From: Bdellovibrionaceae bacterium UBA1609
GTDB lineage: Bacteria; Bdellovibrionota; Bdellovibrionia; Bdellovibrionales; UBA1609
Assembly (NCBI GenBank): GCA_002321895.1
Contig: DCMZ01000003.1
Span: forward strand, 399,070-463,069
DNA length: 64,000 nucleotides
Direction of reading: 5' to 3'
Part shown: in pieces, positions 27,509-35,713 of the stretch
Layout: each line of letters opens with the position of its first letter
Position numbering within the stretch: the first letter of the stretch is position 1
Program-made: the position numbers and the translations under genes
The notes under the pieces: generated by a model
Databases searched by the model: none
Seen by the model: the letters and a program-made list of their open reading frames with translations, nothing else
What the model was told of the DNA's origin: nothing

Positions 27509-28282
27509 ATGAGAAACATCCAAGTAGAAAACAAAAACAATGTCTTAACTATAATTCTGAATCGACCGGAGAGACACAATGCTCTGAATTTTGAAACACT
27601 TCTTGAACTACAGTCCTTACTGGTCACTTTACCTCGTCGATTCCCTGACACTCGATGCGTGATATTAACTGGCCATGGAGATAAAGCCTTTTCAGCTGGT
27701 GCTGACTTAAAGGAGCTCTCCACGATGTCTCCAAAACAAGGTGAAGAACTCTCTTTCTTAGCCCAAGAAGTCACATTACTGTTGGAGGCCCTTCCCGTTC
27801 CCATCATTGCAAGTGTCAATGGCGTGGCGATGGGCGGTGGACTGGAATTAGCTTTGGCTTGCGATTTTATTTACACATGCAACCAGGCTCAACTCGCATT
27901 ACCCGAAGTCAGCTTAGGTCTCATCCCTGGCTTCGGTGGATGTGTTCGTTTAGGGCGACGCGTGGGAATGGCCAAAGCCAAAGAGCTCATTTTCACAGGA
28001 AACTCTCTTACGGGTGAGGAAGCCCAGATCATCGGGCTAAGTAATAAAAACTTTGAAAACTCAACGCTTTTAAAACAGGGTGTTCTACAGACCGCTTTAG
28101 CCATCTCTTCACGGGGACCCAAGGCCGTAGCCACAGCAAAGTACTCCATCGAAAAAGGAGCTCAAACGGCACTGAGAGCCGGCTTAGAAATGGAGCGTAA
28201 GAACTATCGACGTGTGCTCGAAAATTCCGAGAGCACTGAAGGAATGGCCGCCTTTTTAGAGAAGAGAGCTCCAAGTTTTTAG
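27509..28282 (+). CDS. enoyl-CoA hydratase/isomerase (crotonase) family protein
   Basis: This 257-aa protein (start ATG 27509 after GGGGGGAAAGAAA) has the crotonase fold: LNRPERHNALN, FSAGADLKEL (oxyanion loop), VNGVAMGGGLELALACDF and LPEVSLGLIPGFGG. Both catalytic glutamates of classical hydratases are present (GGGLEL and LPEVS), so hydratase/dehydratase chemistry on an acyl-CoA or similar thioester is likely. The upstream ORF extension back to 27356 is a shadow reading through the inverted repeat. It is probably the third gene of the adenylation operon and shares its GGGGGG leader. Confidence 0.88.
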   Translation: MRNIQVENKNNVLTIILNRPERHNALNFETLLELQSLLVTLPRRFPDTRCVILTGHGDKAFSAGADLKELSTMSPKQGEELSFLAQEVTLLLEALPVPIIASVNGVAMGGGLELALACDFIYTCNQAQLALPEVSLGLIPGFGGCVRLGRRVGMAKAKELIFTGNSLTGEEAQIIGLSNKNFENSTLLKQGVLQTALAISSRGPKAVATAKYSIEKGAQTALRAGLEMERKNYRRVLENSESTEGMAAFLEKRAPSF

Positions 28283-28439
28283 GTTAAAAAAATACTTTTT
28301 TGGCCCCTGGTCCAGTTTTCCCTCGCCAGGGATCCAATTCGTTGCCCCCACATTCACCTCTTGGTCCAATGAGCGTGTCCTTAAAATGAATGTGGAAGCG
28401 GATTTAACGGAATCACTAACGATTTTCCATGGAGGGAAA

Positions 28440-28649
28440 ATGGACAAAAAATTATTCAACCAGGTCATAGAATTAACCGGATTGCCAACTTCATTTGTAG
28501 AGCCACGCCTGGAGGCACTTTTGGCTGCAAAGGGCATCTCATCCGATGAACTCACAGTGGAAGAGTTACGTCTAGTACTCGTTGATTTCCTACAGGATGT
28601 CATTTTAGAGGCGAAAGATGCCGCCACTCAGATGGACTTCATTAGCTAA
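28440..28649 (+). CDS. small acidic helical protein, function unknown
   Basis: The start at 28440 is set by GGAGGGAAAATG. It is a 69-aa protein, MDKKLFNQVIELTGLPTSFV followed by EPRLEALLAAKGISSDELTV and a hydrophobic helix (ELRLVLVDFLQDVILEAKD). It lacks the Ser-containing DSL motif of acyl carriers, so I do not call it a carrier protein despite its location near the adenylation gene. It is followed by a bidirectional terminator. No family recognised. Confidence 0.65.
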   Translation: MDKKLFNQVIELTGLPTSFVEPRLEALLAAKGISSDELTVEELRLVLVDFLQDVILEAKDAATQMDFIS

Positions 28650-28690
28650 CCGTTTCTTGGTTAAACATAAATATTTACTGCTCAAAATTT

Positions 28691-28716
28691 AAAAGGCTCT
28701 GATAACAGAGCCTTTT
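28691..28716. terminator. bidirectional terminator between the small gene and rplI
   Basis: This is a perfect 11-bp stem (AAAAGGCTCTG / CAGAGCCTTTT) with an ATAA loop, flanked by A and T on both sides. It serves the plus-strand small gene and the minus-strand rplI operon. Confidence 0.88.
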
Positions 28717-28734
28717 AAATCTCAAAAATAATTC

Positions 28735-28757
28735 TGGACACAAACGTGCCAGACACA
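28735..28757. repeat. possible fragment of the GTGTCYG repeat family
   Basis: TGGACACAAACGTGCCAGACA beside rplI resembles half of the palindromic GTGTCCGTAC / GTGCCAGACAC elements seen at 27.4 kb and 6.5 kb. It is short and imperfect, so this is only a hint. Confidence 0.3.
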
Positions 28758-28771
28758 AGTGATGCTACCTT

Positions 28772-29212
28772 TTAAAGGCGTTCTACGTTCACTGGAAGAT
28801 CCATAGAAAGTTCTTCACCTAAAACGATTTTGGCCTGATGTTGACCCACCATTTTAATCGGCTCAAGTTCGATATCACGCTTATCTACCTCATAACCCAT
28901 TTCTGATAATTTCTTTGAAACATCATTAGCCACAACGGAGCCAAACAACTTATCAGCATCAGAAGCGGACATTTTAAAAGTCACTGTCACGCCTTCAAGC
29001 TTATCTAAAAGATGTTTACGCTCGCCAAGGGCCTTTTTCGCTTTGATTTCCGCCATCTTATTAAGATGTGCCAATGCCTTTTCATTTTTATCGCTGGCCT
29101 CTACAGCTAAGCTGCGGGGAAATAGGAAGTTCCTTGCATAGCCATTTTTGACATTAACGATCTTTCCGGCCTTTCCAAGATCTTTCACGTCTTGTTTTAA
29201 TAGTACTTTCAT
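28772..29212 (-). CDS. rplI: 50S ribosomal protein bL9
   Basis: This is the bL9 protein of the large ribosomal subunit, 146 aa. The N-terminal rRNA-binding domain is diagnostic: MKVLLKQDVKDLGKAGKIVN and VKNGYARNFLFPRSLA. A long connecting helix leads to the C-terminal domain. It overlaps the DUF2232 gene by 1 bp and is the last gene of the rpsF operon. Confidence 0.97.
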   Translation of the reverse strand: MKVLLKQDVKDLGKAGKIVNVKNGYARNFLFPRSLAVEASDKNEKALAHLNKMAEIKAKKALGERKHLLDKLEGVTVTFKMSASDADKLFGSVVANDVSKKLSEMGYEVDKRDIELEPIKMVGQHQAKIVLGEELSMDLPVNVERL

Positions 29213-30138
29213 TACTTTCTCCCTGAATTGTTCTTTTGGCCTTCTTTTATGGCAGCAGCATGTTGTTTAAACCGCTTTCGAAAATCCAACCAATAATCTG
29301 TTAAACCTAATAAAATAATTCCTAAACTCAACTGTACAACTAAAAGTACAGTCCAAAGGATGCGCCAAAAGGCACCCACTTTAAATACTTCAAAAAACCT
29401 CGACATGACTGCCAGGCCTTGAAAAAATAATAACAGCACGGATACGTTCAATACATTCGTGGCAACTGCTTGAATGGGCTCATTCCCATGATTCCAAAAG
29501 CTTCCCAAGAGAGATGCAATAAAAAACCAAATGATAGCATCATGTAATCGAAATTCGCTGAGTTGGTAAAAGTTTTTACCTTTTGCCAAACCGCTCAATC
29601 TCAACAATCGCGCCTCGCCCAATAATCCAAAAAACAAAGCCACAAGCAAACCCATAACCACAAAGGACGGGATTTGCATTTTCAAGGCAGACAATGTTTT
29701 TTCATCCATCAATTGCTCGCCAAATTGCTCGACATACATTGCGTTTAAAGCATTAAATCCAGCAGCATAACCTTGCTGAATCATTTTAAACAACTCGGCT
29801 CCGTAGGCTAAATAAGCCACTCCGAAAACCCCTGCGGAAACAATCAAAGTCACGATGATCGAACACACTCCAGCCGTCTGTAAGGAATCTCCCCTACTTT
29901 CAAACTCACCAAAGCTACCTAATAAAACCGTAAGCAGTACAAAAATTCCGCCCCATTCATATTGCCCAATAGCAACTAAAAGTCCGCCTGCCAGAAAGTT
30001 CAGTGCCCAATACAATTTGGAACCCAAAACCACCCGAGTGGGCATCAATGGAAACGCAGCAATGACTCCCATCATCTTTGTTAGAAACAAAGAAACAGAA
30101 AATAATATCATTGCTATGAATGTACGTTCCGATTTCAC
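29212..30138 (-). CDS. DUF2232-type integral membrane protein
   Basis: This is a 308-aa protein with about eight hydrophobic segments, such as MILFSVSLFLTKMMGVIAAF, SIIVTLIVSAGVFGVAYLAYG and VVMGLLVALFFGLLGEARLL. Family knowledge: DUF2232 (YybS-like) proteins occur in the rpsF-rpsR-rplI operon of many bacteria, and their function is unknown. Here it lies directly between rpsF and rplI, where rpsR is usually also found. Confidence 0.8.
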   Translation of the reverse strand: MKSERTFIAMILFSVSLFLTKMMGVIAAFPLMPTRVVLGSKLYWALNFLAGGLLVAIGQYEWGGIFVLLTVLLGSFGEFESRGDSLQTAGVCSIIVTLIVSAGVFGVAYLAYGAELFKMIQQGYAAGFNALNAMYVEQFGEQLMDEKTLSALKMQIPSFVVMGLLVALFFGLLGEARLLRLSGLAKGKNFYQLSEFRLHDAIIWFFIASLLGSFWNHGNEPIQAVATNVLNVSVLLLFFQGLAVMSRFFEVFKVGAFWRILWTVLLVVQLSLGIILLGLTDYWLDFRKRFKQHAAAIKEGQKNNSGRK

Positions 30139-30162
30139 TTAAAAGCTTCTCCGATTAAAGTC

Positions 30163-30600
30163 TTACTTGCCCACTGAAGGCTTACGAACTTTTCTCATCG
30201 CCTTTTTCGCTTGAATTTTCGCTTCTCTCTCTTGAGTTCTGCGGTTGGATTCAACAAGAGCTTCTTTAAATTGCTCAAGATGCTTGGCAATTGGAGTACG
30301 GTTATCTAAACGAACGTGGATAAAACGCAATACACTGTCGTTGATCAACATTGTTCTTTCAAGCTCAGCAACACAATTACTGTTGGCAGTAAATGTTGTG
30401 TGGAAATAAGTACCACGATGAACCTTTTTGATTGGGTTAGCTAACGCTCTCTGTCCCCAAGTGTCCAAGTGATTGATCTCACCATCGTATTCTTTGATTG
30501 TAGCTTGATGTTTTTTGAAAAAATCCTTCTGCTGATCTTCACTTAAAGTGGGATCGAGAATGATTACGCTTTCGTAATTGTTCACATTAGCTGTCGCCAT
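30163..30600 (-). CDS. rpsF: 30S ribosomal protein bS6
   Basis: bS6 binds bS18 and the central domain of 16S rRNA. The 145-aa product begins at the ATG at 30600 after AAGGACGTGAAC; the upstream GTG at 30606 is too close to that Shine-Dalgarno. The bS6 fold is visible in NNYESVIILDPTLSEDQQ, LDTWGQRALANPIKK and RGTYFHTTFTA. The C-terminal tail is longer than usual and strongly basic (REAKIQAKKAMRKVRKPSVGK). It starts the rpsF operon. Confidence 0.95.
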   Translation of the reverse strand: MATANVNNYESVIILDPTLSEDQQKDFFKKHQATIKEYDGEINHLDTWGQRALANPIKKVHRGTYFHTTFTANSNCVAELERTMLINDSVLRFIHVRLDNRTPIAKHLEQFKEALVESNRRTQEREAKIQAKKAMRKVRKPSVGK

Positions 30601-30804
30601 GTTCACGTCCTTCTGGTTTGTAGCCCTGGAAGTCCATCTTCTAGAGCAAGGAATAAGTTCAATTTTTATGCAAGTTGGTGTACCACGGGGCTCGCCCTAG
30701 GACAAGCTTCCTAGGCACTATATTCCCAGTCATAGGATGGGATTCGGCCCAAATTCCAATGGAATTGCCTTTGGGTCCAGGGAAACTGGGAAATCACTAG
30801 TCAT

Positions 30805-30810
30805 TATAAT
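30805..30810 (+). promoter_or_regulatory. probable -10 box upstream of the FHA gene
   Basis: A perfect TATAAT lies 25 bp before the ATG at 30835, and a palindromic ACCTTAAGGT follows at 30811-30820. No good -35 at 17 bp is evident. Confidence 0.4.
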
Positions 30811-30834
30811 ACCTTAAGGTAATATATTAAGGGC

Positions 30835-32439
30835 ATGAAAAATTGGCGTATCAAAGTTTTAACGGGGGCAAGTGGCGGTAAAATTTTTCCCGTTCAGCCT
30901 GGATTGACCTTGGGTCGGAAACGAGCCCATATCAATCTCGCTGACCCTAAGGCCTCTTCCATCCACGCTATGATCAAGAAGACTCGGACTGGCAAGCTGG
31001 TTTTGGTCGATAATGATTCTCGGAACGGCACAAAAGTGGGTGGCGAAAAGCGCCGAAAGATCATTCTAAAGCCCGGAGTCACCTTTCAAATTGGGAGTAC
31101 GAAGTGCGAAATCATCGATTTTTCTGCGTATTTGCGATCGAAATCTAAAGATGCTCAGCAAGTTAAAGAGGAATTGTACCAGGACTTCCATGGCGATGAG
31201 CTCAGTTTCGGTTCCACGGATTATAATGAAACCGAAATGGATCGCACTGAATTGGATAGAGGCTCGGATCATCAAAGTGCAGATGTAAAAGTGATAGAGA
31301 GCCCTCACCAAGGCAATCACCAAGGCTCAGACCACAACTATTATCAAGATGAGGCCGATGTTAGCCAAAAGATCACTTCCGCACACAAATTGAATATAAA
31401 AAGATACGAAGAAAAGTCCGGAGACTCTCTCATTAAGCCTTCTGATGGTGGGCCTAAATTTAATGTTAGAAAAATGGATGGGCCCAATAATTCTCCCGGC
31501 TTTAGTGCTCCCGATGATTTAGACCACGAATCTACCGGTGATATGGACTTTTCAAAGGATTTGGCCACCAACCCTTCCTTTGAAGCGGATGATAATTTTA
31601 AAAATTCCATAGCCTCTGAACTCGGAGAGGAAGAGGACATGGACGTAGATGTTTCGGGAGTTAAGTCCGATTCGCCACCTCAATTGTCTTCAACGCCTCA
31701 AGAACTCGATAAAACTCATGCCGTGGAAATGTCTAAAAATAGCCACTCCGGTATACCTGTAGCTGCTGTATTAGCCTCACAGACTGGAGATAATTCAGAT
31801 GATCCATTTGGTAAACTGGAAATGGTGGTGGAATCTGCGGAAGCCAATGTCATAGACGCTGGCACTTCCGATGTGGACCTTAACCAAAACCCGATTTTAA
31901 ATGATGCTGTCGATTCAGAAAAAGATATTCTTGCCACCACCCCGCAGGAGAGTGTTTCGCAAAGTCCTGAGGGCATGACCAAAACAATGCCTATTGGTTC
32001 CCCCTCATTGGAATCCAATATAGAAAAAACAGAAAATATTTCTGATAGTGGAATTAAATATGATGGTCAGGCCTGGGACGATGCTGTTGATCAAGCCATA
32101 GAATCCGTAGGACGACACGTAGAAAATGATGTCCAGTCCATGCAACCTTTCGTGCCTGGCATACGCTTGGTTTTTACGCAAGGACCACAATTGAACACCA
32201 CATGGACGCTGGGTTACGGGCCCAGAAGTGTCGGACCTGATTCCAGCGAATTTCCTATCATCGAGCAAAATGTACCTGGAGTTTGTTTTACCTTGTACCC
32301 CACAGAAAAAGGCGTAATGTTTCAAACGGATCACCCAGATAAGATAAAACTCAACGGTGCATCCATAAAAATTGAAATTCTCTCCGACGGAGACTCTATA
32401 AAAATTGGCGAATCTGCCATCGAGGTTGAAACATTTTAA
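30835..32439 (+). CDS. FHA-domain protein with second degenerate FHA-like end
   Basis: The 534-aa protein has an N-terminal forkhead-associated phosphothreonine-binding domain (residues about 1-95): LTLGRKRAHINLADPKASSI (Gly-Arg), SSIHAMI (Ser-x-x-His) and VDNDSRNGTKVGG (Asn-Gly). A Ser/Asp/Glu-rich linker (about 100-430) is rich in likely Ser/Thr phosphosites. The last 90 residues (VPGIRLVFTQGPQLNTTWTL to IKIGESAIEVETF) look like a second FHA-type beta sandwich with poor motif retention. FHA proteins read Ser/Thr kinase signals; no kinase gene is adjacent. The TAATG junction couples it to the hydrolase. Confidence 0.85.
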   Translation: MKNWRIKVLTGASGGKIFPVQPGLTLGRKRAHINLADPKASSIHAMIKKTRTGKLVLVDNDSRNGTKVGGEKRRKIILKPGVTFQIGSTKCEIIDFSAYLRSKSKDAQQVKEELYQDFHGDELSFGSTDYNETEMDRTELDRGSDHQSADVKVIESPHQGNHQGSDHNYYQDEADVSQKITSAHKLNIKRYEEKSGDSLIKPSDGGPKFNVRKMDGPNNSPGFSAPDDLDHESTGDMDFSKDLATNPSFEADDNFKNSIASELGEEEDMDVDVSGVKSDSPPQLSSTPQELDKTHAVEMSKNSHSGIPVAAVLASQTGDNSDDPFGKLEMVVESAEANVIDAGTSDVDLNQNPILNDAVDSEKDILATTPQESVSQSPEGMTKTMPIGSPSLESNIEKTENISDSGIKYDGQAWDDAVDQAIESVGRHVENDVQSMQPFVPGIRLVFTQGPQLNTTWTLGYGPRSVGPDSSEFPIIEQNVPGVCFTLYPTEKGVMFQTDHPDKIKLNGASIKIEILSDGDSIKIGESAIEVETF

Positions 32440-33470
32440 TGAACGCGACACCGAAACAAACCGGTTTTTTTGATAGTTTTGATGGAACATCCATTTATTA
32501 TGAAGTGCGTGGTAAGGGAGAACCCTTAGTTTTTGTCTACGGCATAGGCTGTCTAATCAACCATTGGAATCCCCAGCTCAAGTATTTCAGCGAAAACTAC
32601 AAAACCATTGTTCTCGATTACAGAGCTCACAATAAATCCGATATGCCAGATAACGAGAAAAACCTTACTCTCGAAGCCATAGCAAAAGATGTTCAAGGCC
32701 TGCTTTCATTTTTAAAAATTCCAAACGCACACTTTGTGGGACACAGCTTTGGAGCTCAGGTTTTATGTAAAACCTATGATCTATATCCCGATTTATTTAA
32801 AAGCGTTACTTTCGTAAATGGTTTTGTTTCTAATCCCATTTCTGGCATGTTTGGTTCGGACTTACCTACCAAGGCATTTGAAACCATTAAATCAGGCTTC
32901 GAACTCCTTCCTGATGCCATTTCGACGATTTGGAAACATTCCATTAGTAGCCCTCTTGCTGTGCCCCTATCGGCATTAGCTGGTGGTTTTAATCTTTCTC
33001 TTACAAGTTATAAAGATATTGAAATCTATGCTCGCGGCTTATCTCATATGGATGTTAAAGCCTTTATCGATCTGTTTGAGCAAATGATGAATTATGATGG
33101 TGGACCGGTTTTACCTCGCATTGAATGCCCGGCATTGATCATCGGTGGTAAAAAAGATGCCGTTACCCCGGTGAAGCATCAAGTGCACATGCACGAACAG
33201 ATTCCTAATAGTCAGATCACCATGATGCCTTATGGGTCCCATTGCACGCAGCTCGACTTACCAGAATATGTAAATATTCGTATCGAAAAGTTCCTACGTG
33301 AAGTCATGGAATCGAACGAAAAGGTGGAAGCTACTCCGGCCACTAAAAGAACTGGTAAAAAGAAAAGTAGAGCCAACAAAGCTTCCTCTAAAAAGGGAAC
33401 TTCAGTTAAGAAGACTAAGGTATCTGTTGAAGCCACATCCTTAGATGCTCAAGATTCCGTAAGCAAGTAG
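32439..33470 (+). CDS. alpha/beta hydrolase with lysine-rich C-terminal tail
   Basis: The 343-aa protein is an alpha/beta-fold hydrolase: nucleophile Ser103 in FVGHSFGAQV, acid in IIGGKKDAVTP and His in GSHCTQLDLPEY. The core ends near residue 290. A tail of about 45 residues follows, almost entirely Lys/Ala/Ser/Thr (for example TKRTGKKKSRANKASSKKGT), like eukaryotic H1 or AlgP-type tails. It probably hydrolyses an ester or lactone; substrate unknown. The tail may bind nucleic acid or polyanions. Confidence 0.85.
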   Translation: MNATPKQTGFFDSFDGTSIYYEVRGKGEPLVFVYGIGCLINHWNPQLKYFSENYKTIVLDYRAHNKSDMPDNEKNLTLEAIAKDVQGLLSFLKIPNAHFVGHSFGAQVLCKTYDLYPDLFKSVTFVNGFVSNPISGMFGSDLPTKAFETIKSGFELLPDAISTIWKHSISSPLAVPLSALAGGFNLSLTSYKDIEIYARGLSHMDVKAFIDLFEQMMNYDGGPVLPRIECPALIIGGKKDAVTPVKHQVHMHEQIPNSQITMMPYGSHCTQLDLPEYVNIRIEKFLREVMESNEKVEATPATKRTGKKKSRANKASSKKGTSVKKTKVSVEATSLDAQDSVSK

Positions 33471-33496
33471 ACCGGTCACTTCATTTGTTTATTTAT

Positions 33497-33529
33497 AAAA
33501 AAAGCCCCGGATGAATCATCCAGGGCCTT
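33497..33529 (-). terminator. intrinsic terminator of the subtilisin-like gene
   Basis: On the minus strand AAGGCCCTGGATG, loop, CATCCGGGGCTT is followed by T7. It lies between convergent genes and may stop the plus-strand hydrolase operon too. Confidence 0.85.
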
Positions 33530-33555
33530 CGACCTTTTCAATAACAAAGTAGGAA

Positions 33556-35211
33556 TTATTCGCCTTCAGCTTCTCTAAAAGCAATTCCATCGATATCAAA
33601 TCCATATTTAGTTACGCTGCTGTCAGATACAAATTCGATAATTATGGTGTCTCCAGGAACAGAAGGAGAGAAAGAATCATCATAGGTTCCACTCCATCTT
33701 GCCACCTCAGCACCTTCGGCATCTTTAAAGATGACGAAATCATATCCGCCTTCAGTTTCAAATCTAGAGAAATGAACTGCGATGTATTCAGCGCCCTCTT
33801 TGGTAAATGTGATAGATTCATTCGCATTATCAGCATACGGATGCGCCGTAGAATGCTCAGCTGCTTCTTGCGGCCAGAAGTAAGGATCCATTAGATCAAT
33901 GGGAGCTGCAGTGTTAGTTAATGCATGATAAGCGTTAACAATACCATTTGAAGCCACTTTATTTCTTAAAGTCGCTTTCGGCCTTGCTGAGAAAACGATT
34001 CTTTCACGAATTTCGGCAGGAGATAAGTTGGGCTCTTGAGCCAACAAAAGCGCAGCCACACCTGATACATGAGGAGTTGCCATTGAAGTGCCTCTCCAAG
34101 ATTTGAACCCATCCGGAGTGGTTGAAAGAATATCTACACCAGGAGCTGCAACATGAACGGTAGTAGAACCGTAACAAGAAAAGCTTGCAAGCTGACCACG
34201 GTTATCAATGGCCGCAACTGAAATCACGTTATCCACTTCATAGTTAGCTGGGTAAGTCGGGCTTGCATCGTTGTTAGCGCTATGGTTACCAGCGGCAGCA
34301 ATAAAACTAACTCCAGCTTCGTTCGCACGTTGAATCGCTTCAAGAAGTGCTTCTGATCTAGGACCACCACCCCAAGAGTTACTCATAATGTTCGCACCAT
34401 TGGCTACAGCGTAATCAATCGCTCGAACCGCAGCATCTAGAGATCCAGATCCGCTAGCCGAAAGGAATTTTAATCCCATGATTTTTACATTCCATGCCAC
34501 ACCAACAATACCATTTGCATCGTTACCGCGTGCACCGATAGTTCCTGAACAATGAGATCCGTGACCATGATCATCTAATGGATCTCCATCATTGTTTACA
34601 AAGTCATATCCATAAACATCATCAACAAAACCATTTCCGTCATCATCCACTCCGGGTTGTCCGTTGAGTTCCGCCTGATTCGCCCACATGTTAGGAGCTA
34701 GATCAGCAATTCTATAATCCACACCAGTGTCAATAACTGCGACTACGATATCTTCGCTACCCGTTGTGATGGACCATGCTTTTTCAGCATCGATATCCAT
34801 ATCGGGAGTACCTTCACCAAGGTCGCCAACACTTTGTCCTTCGTTAATTAAACCCCAAAGTTGATCCATCATCGGATCATCAGGAAGATTTAAGGCATTA
34901 TATATATAGTTAGGCTCAACATATTCTACGAGTCCGCTATTTTTAAGAGCGTTCATAGAAAAACCTGCCGTTTCAAGCTGGTTACGTTTTACAAGTAAAA
35001 CTTTACCTTTTTCAGAAACAATCTCAGCACCTTCTGCATTTAAACTTGCAGAAAGAGATTTGATACTGCTTGTATCCACAGCTTGCTTCATTTTAACAAT
35101 GAACTCACCGGGTACGGCTTTAACTTCTGGGACTGCTGCATTCGCAGTTGCAGCGGCTGCGATCATTGCAGCTAAGCCAACCAATGGCTTAATTATGCGA
35201 GATGTTTTCAT
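33556..35211 (-). CDS. secreted subtilisin-like serine protease (S8)
   Basis: The 551-aa pre-pro-protease has a signal peptide (residues 1-26, ending ATANAA) and an I9-type inhibitory propeptide (PGEFIVKMKQAVDTSSIKSL, up to about 100). The S8 catalytic domain has Asp161 (VAVIDTGVDY), His217 (DDHGHGSHCSG), oxyanion Asn309 (AAAGNHSAN) and Ser376 (WRGTSMATPHVSG). A C-terminal beta domain of about 100 residues with CUB-like character (GGYDFVIFKDAEGAEVARWSG) follows. It has its own terminator. Role in extracellular or prey-protein digestion is inferred. Confidence 0.95.
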   Translation of the reverse strand: MKTSRIIKPLVGLAAMIAAAATANAAVPEVKAVPGEFIVKMKQAVDTSSIKSLSASLNAEGAEIVSEKGKVLLVKRNQLETAGFSMNALKNSGLVEYVEPNYIYNALNLPDDPMMDQLWGLINEGQSVGDLGEGTPDMDIDAEKAWSITTGSEDIVVAVIDTGVDYRIADLAPNMWANQAELNGQPGVDDDGNGFVDDVYGYDFVNNDGDPLDDHGHGSHCSGTIGARGNDANGIVGVAWNVKIMGLKFLSASGSGSLDAAVRAIDYAVANGANIMSNSWGGGPRSEALLEAIQRANEAGVSFIAAAGNHSANNDASPTYPANYEVDNVISVAAIDNRGQLASFSCYGSTTVHVAAPGVDILSTTPDGFKSWRGTSMATPHVSGVAALLLAQEPNLSPAEIRERIVFSARPKATLRNKVASNGIVNAYHALTNTAAPIDLMDPYFWPQEAAEHSTAHPYADNANESITFTKEGAEYIAVHFSRFETEGGYDFVIFKDAEGAEVARWSGTYDDSFSPSVPGDTIIIEFVSDSSVTKYGFDIDGIAFREAEGE

Positions 35212-35374
35212 AGAGACTCCAATCCTTTGTTATCTGTCCATCCGTGGAAGGTCATAGACCTAAGAAGGTCTTTCAGTTCCAAAATGGTACCAGCGTAATA
35301 AGGGTTGGGTAATAAAATTTAACCTTTCTTCTATGAAAAGGACTTTTGGCTACGATAACAAAATGTTATTCCGG

Positions 35375-35605
35375 CTACTTTTCGCCACTGGCTTTAAAAA
35401 GATCGAATGACAGTTGTTGAGGAATCGCTTTATCGCTAGTCTTAGGGTTAGACTTCTGTGACTTTTGACCAGTCTGTTTTAGTGCGATGGGTCGATTACT
35501 TTGTTCTGCCGACTTCACTAGATTACGAATGAATGCCTTTGCCACCGCTTCGTTGGCATCATCTTCCCATCCTAGCTCTTGCATGATTTCTTTCATCGAC
35601 TTCAT
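35375..35605 (-). CDS. small conserved-looking protein, function unknown
   Basis: I prefer the ATG at 35605 because GAGGAGAAGACTTG precedes it; the ORF could open at 35713. The 76-aa product (MKSMKEIMQELGWEDDANEA then VAKAFIRNLVKSAEQ) has an N-terminal helix pair and a basic, Gln/Ser-rich tail ending FDLFKASGEK. I do not recognise the family. Confidence 0.6.
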   Translation of the reverse strand: MKSMKEIMQELGWEDDANEAVAKAFIRNLVKSAEQSNRPIALKQTGQKSQKSNPKTSDKAIPQQLSFDLFKASGEK

Positions 35606-35713
35606 CAAGTCTTCTCCTCGATGTTGGTAGAGGTTTATTCGGCATATCTCGATGAAAGTCTTAGGTTGCAGGGCCCAATTGTTTGTTTTTTCCAGATCGC
35701 TAAGGCGATCCAT

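Noticed and set aside
27142..27819. 225-aa minus-strand ORF across the TmpA-like/crotonase junction
   Set aside because: It is antisense to two well-supported genes, has no recognisable domain, and reads through the inverted repeat.
28440..28649. Small protein beside the adenylation cluster as an acyl or peptidyl carrier
   Set aside because: It lacks a DSL-type serine motif and is separated from the crotonase gene by about 157 bp and its own strong Shine-Dalgarno.
32005..32490. 161-aa minus-strand ORF over the FHA/hydrolase junction
   Set aside because: It is a shadow frame of the FHA gene end and hydrolase start; composition is not protein-like.
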